From positions 222,507 to 286,506 of the forward strand of contig NZ_BMQK01000008.1 in assembly GCF_014648075.1 (NCBI RefSeq): a stretch of 64,000 nucleotides of DNA, read 5' to 3'. A model generated the notes under the pieces. That model was not told the DNA's origin. It saw only the letters and a program-made list of their open reading frames with translations, and searched no databases. The stretch's first letter is position 1; each line of letters starts with the position of its first letter. This DNA is from Streptomyces ruber. GTDB taxonomy: Bacteria > Actinomycetota > Actinomycetes > Streptomycetales > Streptomycetaceae. The position numbers and the translations under genes are program-made. Of the stretch, positions 33,367 through 41,304 are shown in pieces.

Positions 33367-34721
33367 CCGCTGTCGAGCATCCGGCGCGCCACGGCGCGGA
33401 CGGTGCCGCGCGGCCGCCGGCCCGTGTCCCGTTCCCCGTGGTGGACGAGGTCAGCCGGCACTGCGTCCAGGAGGCGGAGCCGGAGACGGTCCACATCGAG
33501 GTCCATCTGCCGGGCCGCCTGGACCGGGACCGGCTGCGGGCCGCCTTCGCCGGGGCGTTCGACCGCCACCCCCGCGTCCTGATGCGGGAGGCGCCGGGGC
33601 CCTGGTACCGCCGCCGCTACGAGTGGGAGCTGACGGCGGACCCGGACGTCGACGTGGTCACGTTCCGGCCGCCCGGCCCGGACGCGCTGCGGGGCGCCCG
33701 GACCAGATCGCTGGCCGAGGCGCCCCCGCTGTCGGCGGCACCGCCGATCCGGGTGGAGGTGGTCGAGCCGCCGGACGACGGAACCGGAAGAGAGGGCGGG
33801 GTGGGCACCGTCCTCCTCCTCACCGTCAACCACACCGCCCTCGACGGCCCGGCCTGCCTGCGCATCCTCGCCACCGCCGCGGAGCTGTACGGCGGCCGGG
33901 ACAACTCCCCCGCCGCGCCCCCGGTCCGGCCCGCGGCCCCGGCGGCCGGCCCCCTCGACGCGGACGCCCCGTCCCCGTGGTCCCCGCCCGCCCGGGTGGC
34001 CCACGGCTCCCCCGGCCCCTTCCCGGCCGCCCCGGGCAACGGCATGCTCCTCACCGAGCTCGCCGTCCCGCACCGCCCGCAGGACTCCCCGTACACGGTG
34101 AACGACCAGCTCATGGCCGCCACGGCCCTGACGATCGCCCACTGGAACCGGGAGCACGGCGCCCGCCCCCGGCCGCTGCGCATCACGATGCCGGTGGACG
34201 ACCGGACCCGCGGCACGGACATGCCGATCGGCAACGGCACCCGCCTGGTGGAGGTGCCCTTCGCGCCGGAGGAACTGGATGCCGCCCGCATGAGCGAGCT
34301 GCTGCGCCGTACGGCCGCGCGCACCCGCGCCCTGAAGTCGCTCGCCCGGCCCCAGCTCGGGCACGGCGCCGCCCTGCTGACCGCCCCGATAGTGCCCGTG
34401 GCCTGGCGGGCGGCGCTCACCCGCGGGCTGCGCCGGACGGCGGCGCCCTGGATGTCGACGACCCTGCTCAGCAACATCGGCCGGATCCCGTACCCGCTGG
34501 ACTTCGGTGCGGGCGCCGGACCCGCGCGCGCGGTGTGGTTCTCCGCCCCGGCCCGGATGCCGCGCGGCCTGACCGTGACGACGGCGTCCACCGCGGGCCG
34601 GCTGCACGTGGCCCTGCGCTGGTCGCGGTCGCTGCTCGGGGACGGCGACGGCGCCCGGCTGCGCGAGCTCTTCGCGCACTACCTGCACACCACCGCGGAG
34701 GCCGGGGAGGTCTCGCCATGA
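33363..34721 (+). CDS. HXXXD-type acyltransferase (condensation/PapA-like)
   Basis: 452 residues. A chloramphenicol-acetyltransferase-like superfamily member with the catalytic motif H157-TALD161 (NHTALDG). Other marks are a PFPVVDEVSRHC opening, as in polyketide-associated PapA-type acyltransferases, and LRITMPVDDRTRG plus TLLSNIGRIPYPLDF in the positions of the DFGWG-like channel segment. It would transfer an acyl group from a CoA or carrier protein to a hydroxyl. The ATGA overlap with the AftD-like gene and the next methyltransferase gene indicates that an acylated product is part of this pathway. The acyl donor is not known. Confidence 0.8.
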   Translation: MTAVEHPARHGADGAARPPARVPFPVVDEVSRHCVQEAEPETVHIEVHLPGRLDRDRLRAAFAGAFDRHPRVLMREAPGPWYRRRYEWELTADPDVDVVTFRPPGPDALRGARTRSLAEAPPLSAAPPIRVEVVEPPDDGTGREGGVGTVLLLTVNHTALDGPACLRILATAAELYGGRDNSPAAPPVRPAAPAAGPLDADAPSPWSPPARVAHGSPGPFPAAPGNGMLLTELAVPHRPQDSPYTVNDQLMAATALTIAHWNREHGARPRPLRITMPVDDRTRGTDMPIGNGTRLVEVPFAPEELDAARMSELLRRTAARTRALKSLARPQLGHGAALLTAPIVPVAWRAALTRGLRRTAAPWMSTTLLSNIGRIPYPLDFGAGAGPARAVWFSAPARMPRGLTVTTASTAGRLHVALRWSRSLLGDGDGARLRELFAHYLHTTAEAGEVSP

Positions 34722-35536
34722 CCCCGGCCACGGGTACGAACCCGCACGCGAACACGGGCTCGGGTGCGGACCCGGGCACGAACCCGGACTCGGGCACGAA
34801 CTCGGGCACAGGCACCTTCACCCGCAAGGAGCTCCGGGACTTCTACGAGAACCCGGCCGTGCCCGTAGCCTCCGGCACCGCGCGCAGCGTCCGGCAGGCC
34901 CGCATGCTGGCCGCCGCGCTCGGCCCGGCCACCGCGGGCGTGCGGACCGTCCTGGACATAGGGTGCGGCGACGGTACGGCGGCCGCCACCGCCGCGCCCT
35001 TCCTCTCCGGTCACCGCATCGTGGGCGTCGACTGGTCCCAGGACGTCCTGCGCCGCGCCCGCACCCGGCTGCCGTACGTGGTGCGCGGCGAACTGAGCGA
35101 CGGCGGGCTGCCGTTCGCCACCGCGGGCGCCGACGCGGTGCTGTTCAGCGAGGTGGTCGAGCACCTCGTCGACCCGGACGGCGCGCTCGACGAGATCCGC
35201 CGGGTGCTGCGGCCGGGCGGCCACCTGATGCTGTCCACGCCCAACCTCGCCGCCTGGTACAACCGCGTCCTGCTGCTGGCGGGCGTGCAGCCCGTCTTCT
35301 CGGAGGTGAGCCTGCGTTCCATTCACGGCCGCCCGGGGACGGAGGTCGTGGGCCACCTGCGGCTCTACACGGCCCGCGCGCTGCGCGCCTTCGTGGCCGC
35401 GGCCGGCTTCGAGGTGGTGGAGCTGCGCGGGGCGCCCTTCCACGGCGTACCGCGTTCGCTGCGCCCGCTGGACCGGCTGGTCTGCGCCGCGCCGTCGGCC
35501 GCGTCGATCCTGCTGCTGCACGCGCGGAGGACGTGA
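34718..35536 (+). CDS. SAM-dependent methyltransferase (UbiE/type 11)
   Basis: 272 residues. The first 35 residues are a Gly/Thr/Asn/Pro repeat tract (tandem acgaac..cgggc units at 34744-34812). The domain begins FTRKELRDFYENPAV. Motif I is VLDIGCGDGTAAATA, then GVDWSQDVLRRAR, FATAGADAVLFSEVVEHL and LRPGGHLMLSTPNLAAWYNR. The VEHLVDPDGALDEIRRVL run is typical of lipid or glycan-intermediate methyltransferases. It overlaps the acyltransferase stop by four bases and ends three bases before the EamA-type gene. Confidence 0.85.
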   Translation: MTPATGTNPHANTGSGADPGTNPDSGTNSGTGTFTRKELRDFYENPAVPVASGTARSVRQARMLAAALGPATAGVRTVLDIGCGDGTAAATAAPFLSGHRIVGVDWSQDVLRRARTRLPYVVRGELSDGGLPFATAGADAVLFSEVVEHLVDPDGALDEIRRVLRPGGHLMLSTPNLAAWYNRVLLLAGVQPVFSEVSLRSIHGRPGTEVVGHLRLYTARALRAFVAAAGFEVVELRGAPFHGVPRSLRPLDRLVCAAPSAASILLLHARRT

Positions 35537-35539
35537 GCC

Positions 35540-36487
35540 ATGGGGTGGGGAGTGGCCGCGGCCCTGCTGGCGAACGCGCTGTACAGCATCGGGTTCGTGC
35601 TGGAGAAGAGGGCGCTCGGCGGACTGGAGCAGGTCACGGTCCGCCGCCCCGCCCGCCTGCTCCGCGTCGTCCTGGGCAGCCCGCTGTGGATCGGCGGCGC
35701 GCTCGCCCTGGCCGCCGGTCTCGGGGCCCAGCTCGCCGTGTACCGCACCCTCCCGATCGCCGCCGCGCAGGGCGTCTTCGTCTCCGGCCTGGTCCTGCTG
35801 GTGCTGCTCTCGTCCCGCATCCTCGGCGAGCGGACGACCGGCCGCGAACGGTACGCGCTCGCCGCGATACTCGTCGCGCTGCTGATGGTGGTGCTGTCGC
35901 TCGACGGGAGCGGCGACGGGGACGGAAGCGGAGGCGGGGGCGGCGACGCGGTGAGCCACAGTGCCCCGTACGGCCTGATCCTGACGACCTGCCTGCCGGC
36001 CCTCGCCCTGGGCGTCTGGCTGTACCTCGCCGCCGAGCGGCGGACCCGCCAACGGCACCGCCCGTCCACCACCGGTGTCGAGTACGGCGTGGCGGTGGGC
36101 CTGCTGTACGGGGTGAGCTCGCTGGCGATCAAGGGCGTGTCCGGCCGTCTCGCGTCGGACGGCGTGGCCGGGACGGTCCTCGCGCTGCTGCGCTCCCCGT
36201 ACCCGTACCTGCTGCTGTTCACCGGCGTGTTCGGCCTCGTCATGTCGCAGGCGGCGCTGCAACGCTGCCGGGCCTCACTGATCGTGCCGGTGTGCACCAC
36301 GGTGACGTGCCTGTTCACCGCGGTGCTCGGCACGCTGTCGTTCGGCGAGGCGCTGCCGGAGGACCCGGCGCGGCTGGTGCTGCGCGTGGCGGGCACGGCG
36401 CTCGCGGTCGTGGTCCTGCTGACGATGCCGAAGCACGACACGTCCACCTCCCATCCCTCCGCACCGGCCAAGGAGCTGACCCCATGA
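35540..36487 (+). CDS. EamA/DMT-type integral membrane protein
   Basis: 315 residues with about ten membrane helices arranged as two halves (first GWGVAAALLANALYSIGFVLE, second EYGVAVGLLYGVSSLAIKG), the duplicated drug/metabolite transporter pattern. A short Gly/Asp/Ser-rich loop (DGSGDGDGSGGGGGD) separates them. The conserved LEKRAL after helix 1 and FVSGLVLLVLLSSRILGERTT resemble DMT proteins that move lipid-linked sugars (for example undecaprenyl-phosphate-aminoarabinose flippases), so a flippase role in this operon is attractive; this is inference. It is coupled to the next gene by ATGA. Confidence 0.75.
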   Translation: MGWGVAAALLANALYSIGFVLEKRALGGLEQVTVRRPARLLRVVLGSPLWIGGALALAAGLGAQLAVYRTLPIAAAQGVFVSGLVLLVLLSSRILGERTTGRERYALAAILVALLMVVLSLDGSGDGDGSGGGGGDAVSHSAPYGLILTTCLPALALGVWLYLAAERRTRQRHRPSTTGVEYGVAVGLLYGVSSLAIKGVSGRLASDGVAGTVLALLRSPYPYLLLFTGVFGLVMSQAALQRCRASLIVPVCTTVTCLFTAVLGTLSFGEALPEDPARLVLRVAGTALAVVVLLTMPKHDTSTSHPSAPAKELTP

Positions 36488-36711
36488 CCCCCGACGACCC
36501 CCTGCTGAAGATCCTGGCGTGCCCGCTCGACAAGGGTCCGCTGCTCCTGCTCGTCCAGCAGGAGGCGCCCCGCTCGGCGGAGGCGCTCTACAACCCGCGG
36601 CTGCACCGCCGCTACCCGATCGTCGACGGCATCCCGCAACTGCTCCCGTCCTCGGGGGAGCAGGTCACCGACGAGGAGCACGAGGAACTGCTCCGGCGGA
36701 CGGCGTCATGA
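36484..36711 (+). CDS. Trm112-like/UPF0434 small protein
   Basis: 75 residues. The pattern LLKILACPLDKGPLLLL followed by YNPRLHRRYPIVDGIPQLLP is that of the Trm112/YcaR family of small zinc-binding proteins. Only one cysteine remains (CPLDK); the usual second Cys of CPxC and the later cysteine are absent, so zinc binding may be lost. Trm112 proteins are obligatory activators of methyltransferases in eukaryotes and archaea, and this gene sits in an operon with three methyltransferases, with four-base overlaps on both sides. Acting as a partner for one of them is an inference. Confidence 0.75.
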   Translation: MTPDDPLLKILACPLDKGPLLLLVQQEAPRSAEALYNPRLHRRYPIVDGIPQLLPSSGEQVTDEEHEELLRRTAS

Positions 36712-36845
36712 CGCCCCACGCCATGCCGCCCGGCCGGCCGGAGCCACCCGCCGGGAGACGCGGCGAGGAACACTGCGCGAAAGACGGCGAGAGAACGGCC
36801 CCGCCCCGCATACCCGCCCCGCCGACGCGGCAGACAACCTCATGA
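36708..36845 (+). CDS. Small protein bridging two operon genes (45 aa)
   Basis: The frame begins with ATG overlapping the stop of the Trm112-like gene and ends with TGA overlapping the ATG of the FkbM gene, so both junctions are ATGA. The product (MTPHAMPPGRPEPPAGRRGE, ending PPTRQTTS) is Pro/Arg-rich, hydrophilic and without recognisable domain. It may be a genuine small protein, or merely a translated spacer that keeps ribosomes moving to the FkbM gene. Confidence 0.45.
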   Translation: MTPHAMPPGRPEPPAGRRGEEHCAKDGERTAPPRIPAPPTRQTTS

Positions 36846-37681
36846 CCCTCGCCGCCCGAGTCGCCCCCCACCTGCCCGAACACCTGGTCGCCGCGGCGGC
36901 CGGATACCTGTACCCACGCTTCGAGCCGGAACTGGGCAGACTGGACGACCTCTGCCCCCCGGACTGCGGCACGGCCGTGGACGTCGGCGGCTGGTACGGC
37001 CCCTGGACGCGCCGCCTGGCGGCACGGGCCCGCCAGGTGGTCACGGTCGAACCGGCTCCCCGGCTGGCCCGGCTGCTCACCGAGACCGCCCCCGCCAACG
37101 TCCGTGTGGTCGAGGCCGCCGCCTCGGACCGCGCCGGCACCGCCCGGCTGTGGCTGCCACCGGGCGACGACGGCGCGCGGGGGGTGTCGTCCCTGGTCCG
37201 CCGGGACATCCACGCCCGCGCGCTGCACGTCCCCCTCGTCACCCTGGACGAGCTCGGCCTGCGCGACGTCGGCTTCATGAAGATCGACGTGGACGGTGCC
37301 GAACTCGCGGTCCTGCGCGGCGCGCACGGCGTCCTGACCCGCGACCGCCCGGCGCTCTTCGTGGAGCTCGAGTCCCGTATCCAGCCGATCACCCCGGTCG
37401 TCGACCTGCTCACGGGCCTCGGCTACGCGGGCTGGGTCCTGCCCGGCCGCACCTGGCTGCCACTGGACCCGGCGCTCCTGGAGGCTCACCAGGCCAGGGT
37501 GTCGCACGTGGCATCACACGGTCTCCTGCGTCGCACACTCCCCTTCCGCGCCCTGTGGGCACCCCGGTACGTGAACTCGGTGCTGTTCCTGCCCGACGGC
37601 CGCCGCCCGGGGGCGCCCCCGGTGGGCGAGCATGGAGGGCATGCCCTCTCCGATCCCCCCGGCCCCGAAGGGCCCCGCTAG
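36842..37681 (+). CDS. FkbM-family methyltransferase
   Basis: 279 residues. SAM-binding motif I is TAVDVGGWYGPWTRRLA; VTVEPAPRLARLL follows, and the FkbM family mark is VGFMKIDVDGAELAVLRGA near residue 145, then ALFVELESRIQP. FkbM enzymes O-methylate sugars or polyketide hydroxyls. The start overlaps the 45-aa frame and the stop runs about 50 bases into the next gene. It is probably a sugar O-methyltransferase of the glycan made by this operon. The last 20 residues are Pro/Gly-rich and non-conserved in appearance. Confidence 0.85.
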   Translation: MTLAARVAPHLPEHLVAAAAGYLYPRFEPELGRLDDLCPPDCGTAVDVGGWYGPWTRRLAARARQVVTVEPAPRLARLLTETAPANVRVVEAAASDRAGTARLWLPPGDDGARGVSSLVRRDIHARALHVPLVTLDELGLRDVGFMKIDVDGAELAVLRGAHGVLTRDRPALFVELESRIQPITPVVDLLTGLGYAGWVLPGRTWLPLDPALLEAHQARVSHVASHGLLRRTLPFRALWAPRYVNSVLFLPDGRRPGAPPVGEHGGHALSDPPGPEGPR

Positions 37682-38246
37682 CCCGTTCACCCCGCTCGAC
37701 TTCCAGCTCGTCCTCCTGCGCCGCATGGCCGACCACAACCCGGACCTGGTCGCGGACGCCCGCCGCGAACTGGACGTCTCGATCACCGACATGCGCGAGG
37801 CGAACAAACGCTGGCAGGCGATGCTCCGCTCACCGCGCGCCCGCGCGGCGGCCTCGCGCTACCGCTCGATCCTGGGCCCCCCGGAATCGGTGACGCCCCG
37901 CACGATCGGCGACCTGGAGTGCGAGGCCCTGCTCTGGCCGGTCCCCCTCTGGCCGGACCTGCGCTTCGAGGTGATGCTCGCCCCGAACGGCGCGGTATGG
38001 AACGAGTGGCTGGTCCGCGCGCCGGGCGCCCCCACCCCCCGGCTGCGCGCCCTGGCCGACCTCACCCCCTGGTCCTGCACGGTCGACGAGGCGGCCCGGG
38101 CCTTCGCCCCCGCCCGCCCCCTGGAGGGCACGGCCCCCAGCCGCTTCGGGCTGTCCTTCACGGCACCGGACGCGGAGGGCGTACGGCGGGAGTGCGTCGC
38201 GGAGTTCACGTGGGGGTTGCTGCAGCGGGTGGGGACGGGCGACTGA
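37632..38246 (+). CDS. Conserved hypothetical protein at the end of the glycan operon
   Basis: 204 residues from ATG 37632, or 201 from ATG 37641. The frame shows normal third-position G/C bias and overlaps the FkbM stop. Features: a helical segment DFQLVLLRRMADHNPDLVADARRELDVSI, then ANKRWQAMLRSPRARAAASRYRSILG and a mixed C-terminal part with conserved-looking WPVPLWPDLRFEVMLAPNG and WNEWLVRAPG. No membrane segment or signal. I do not recognise the family. Last gene of the operon; converges on the ATP-grasp gene. Confidence 0.6.
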   Translation: MEGMPSPIPPAPKGPASPFTPLDFQLVLLRRMADHNPDLVADARRELDVSITDMREANKRWQAMLRSPRARAAASRYRSILGPPESVTPRTIGDLECEALLWPVPLWPDLRFEVMLAPNGAVWNEWLVRAPGAPTPRLRALADLTPWSCTVDEAARAFAPARPLEGTAPSRFGLSFTAPDAEGVRRECVAEFTWGLLQRVGTGD

Positions 38247-38264
38247 GAGCAGCCCCGCTCCTCC

Positions 38265-39152
38265 TCACGTGCCGGCGGCCGTGACGATCGCCCCCGCCAC
38301 GGCCTGCACCGACCCCGGATGCAACCACAGGAACAGATTCGGCTCGATCAGCTCCAGCTCCATCACACACGGCCGCCCGTCCTCGCCGTCCACGAGGTCG
38401 ACGCGCGCGTACAGCAGCTCCGAGGCCCCACCCGGTACGGCGGCCAGCGCGCGCTCCGCGACCGCGAGTTCGGCGTCGGTGGGCTCATGGGGGCGCAGGT
38501 CCGGGTGGGCCACCTTGTCGGCGTCGTACGGCGTGCCCGGCGTGAGCACGGCACTCTTGCGGCTGGCGTGCAGCAGCTCGCCACCGTAGAACTGCAGGGC
38601 ACGCTCGCCGGACACGTCGATGCCGGTGAGATAGGGCTGCACCATCGCCGTCAGCTTCTCGGCGTGCAGCCGCTCGATGTGCCGTACGGCAGCGTCCCGC
38701 TCACCGGCCGCGTACCGCGCGGCGAGCCGCGATCCGGCCCCCGAGGTGGGCTTGACGACGAATCCGCGGTCCCCGGGAAGCCCGACGGGATCGCCGGGCG
38801 CGACGTACCGGGTGGGCACGACGGGCACTCCGGCGTCCGCGAGCTGCCCGATGTACCGCTTGTCGGCGTTCCAGCGCACGACGTGCGCCGGATTGGCGAG
38901 CCGCGTCACCTGTGCGCACCGCGCGATCCACTCCGCGAACTCCTCGGCCCGCCAGCTGTAGTCCCAGGTGGACCGCAGGACGACGAGGTCGTACGCGCTC
39001 CAGTCGGCCTCCGGGTCGTCCCAGTGCACGACCTCGGCCGAGGCCCCGGCCTCCCCCACCGCCCGCGCCAGCACCGGCAGGTCGCGGTCCTTGTGCTCGT
39101 CGGCGCCGGGGTCGTAGGTGGCGAGTGCTATGCGGGGAGCGGTGCGGGTCAC
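38265..39152 (-). CDS. ATP-grasp domain protein (RimK/glutathione-synthetase-like)
   Basis: 295 residues from GTG 39152 (GGAG upstream); TTG 39182 is a weaker alternative. N-terminal preATP-grasp domain: RIALATYDPGADEHKDRDLPVL, VVHWDDPEADW, VLRSTWDYSWRAEEF, NPAHVVRWNADKRY. ATP-grasp core: FVVKPTSGAGSRLAARY for the glycine-rich loop, VQPYLTGIDVSGERALQFYGGE, and ELLYARVDLVDG..CVMELELIEPNLFLWL with the metal-binding Glu/Asn. It forms an acyl-phosphate and ligates an amine or thiol; the substrates are not known. It stands alone between the glycan operon and the MerR-PP2C gene. Confidence 0.82.
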   Translation of the reverse strand: MTRTAPRIALATYDPGADEHKDRDLPVLARAVGEAGASAEVVHWDDPEADWSAYDLVVLRSTWDYSWRAEEFAEWIARCAQVTRLANPAHVVRWNADKRYIGQLADAGVPVVPTRYVAPGDPVGLPGDRGFVVKPTSGAGSRLAARYAAGERDAAVRHIERLHAEKLTAMVQPYLTGIDVSGERALQFYGGELLHASRKSAVLTPGTPYDADKVAHPDLRPHEPTDAELAVAERALAAVPGGASELLYARVDLVDGEDGRPCVMELELIEPNLFLWLHPGSVQAVAGAIVTAAGT

Positions 39153-39330
39153 GGGGGGCTCCGTTCTCGTACGGGAGTGCAACTGGCTGGTCTCGGCCGA
39201 AAGACAACAACTCCCGCCACCGGCGGCGCAAGCGCATACAGCCGCCGGTCCGCCCTCGCAGCCCTGTTGACCTTCCCCTTCGGTGAAGCCCCAGCATCAG
39301 GAGCGGCACGAGGAACCCGGGGGAGCCCGC

Positions 39331-40405
<1,075 letters not shown>

Positions 40406-40411
40406 CCGCCC

Positions 40412-41119
40412 TCACCCCTCTCCCCCCGGCTCCCAGTCCAGCAGCCGCACCTTCGCCACCGTGCGGACGTGGCGGCGCATCGCCGCGGCCGCCTGCCTGG
40501 GCCGGCCGTCCGCGACGGCGTCGGCGATCGCGCGGTGCTGGGCCAGGGAGCGGTGCGGGCGGCCCGGCTGGCGCAGCGACTCGGTGCGGCTCTCGGCGAT
40601 CTGGTCGGCGATGGAGCGCATGAACTCCGCGAGCAGGCTGCTGTGCGCCGCCGCCGTCACCGCCGCGTGGAACAGCCGGTCGCCCTCCACCCCGTACGCG
40701 CCCTCCTCGATCTCCCGCTCCATGTGCGCGAGCGCCGAGCGGATGGCCTCCAGGTCCTCCTCCGTACGGCGCTCGGCGGCGAGTTCGGCGAGCTTCGTCT
40801 CCAGCGCCTCCCTGGCCTCCAGTACGTCGGGGAGGCGCCGGCGGCGTTCGACGAGCGCCTCCACCGGTTCGACGTCGAGGCTGTCGCGGACGAGGTACGT
40901 ACCGCCGCCGTGGCGGGCCTCCACCAGGCCCTGCACCTCCAGGACCACGATCGCCTGCTTGACGGAGGCCCGGCTGACGCCGAGGCGCCGGGCGAGATCG
41001 CGTTCGGGCGGCAGGCGGTCGCCCGCGCGCAGGCCGCACTCGGTGACGTACTGCCGCAGTCGGTCGAGCACCTGCTCGTAGAGGCGCTGCTTCGCCATCG
41101 GGCGCAGGGCGTCGGTCAC
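40412..41119 (-). CDS. matR: FadR-type GntR regulator of the malonate cluster
   Basis: 235 residues from GTG 41119. Winged helix: MAKQRLYEQVLDRLRQYVTE, LPPERDLARRLGVSRASVKQAIVVLEVQGLV, HGGGTYLV. The C-terminal FCD domain is all helical (EAREALETKLAELAAERR, GDRLFHAAVTAAAHSSLLAEF, HRAIADAVADGRPRQAAAAMRRH), where the His and Asp residues usually hold a metal and a carboxylate ligand. Divergent from the MatC-like gene, with two copies of the palindrome TGGCTCAGCCA in the gap, so it probably represses malonate uptake. The gene name follows from context (MatR of malonate clusters) rather than close sequence comparison. Confidence 0.75.
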   Translation of the reverse strand: MTDALRPMAKQRLYEQVLDRLRQYVTECGLRAGDRLPPERDLARRLGVSRASVKQAIVVLEVQGLVEARHGGGTYLVRDSLDVEPVEALVERRRRLPDVLEAREALETKLAELAAERRTEEDLEAIRSALAHMEREIEEGAYGVEGDRLFHAAVTAAAHSSLLAEFMRSIADQIAESRTESLRQPGRPHRSLAQHRAIADAVADGRPRQAAAAMRRHVRTVAKVRLLDWEPGGEG

Positions 41120-41166
41120 GGGTCCCCCTCTCCTCGGGAGCGTAGCACCGGGGCTTCAAGTGGCCG

Positions 41167-41179
41167 AGTGGCTCAGCCA
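41167..41179. promoter_or_regulatory. Candidate MatR operator, copy 1
   Basis: agtggctcagcca contains the 11-bp palindrome TGGCTCAGCCA, in the 185-base divergent gap. It is identical over 13 bases to copy 2 at 41242-41254. The symmetric TGGC..GCCA core is what FCD-type GntR proteins bind. Confidence 0.6.
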
Positions 41180-41241
41180 ATTGGTGCGCGACCCCTTGAC
41201 CGGCCTCGGGACCGGGGTCACGCTGGCCAGCCAACACCCCC

Positions 41242-41254
41242 AGTGGCTCAGCCA
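41242..41254. promoter_or_regulatory. Candidate MatR operator, copy 2
   Basis: Second copy of agtggctcagcca, extended here to the 13-bp palindrome GTGGCTCAGCCAC, about 50 bases before the MatC-like start codon. The 75-base spacing between copies is about seven helical turns. Confidence 0.6.
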
Positions 41255-41304
41255 CTCGACCAATCCGCCGCGCTCCGCTCCGGGACCCAACGACGGGAGC
41301 CCGC

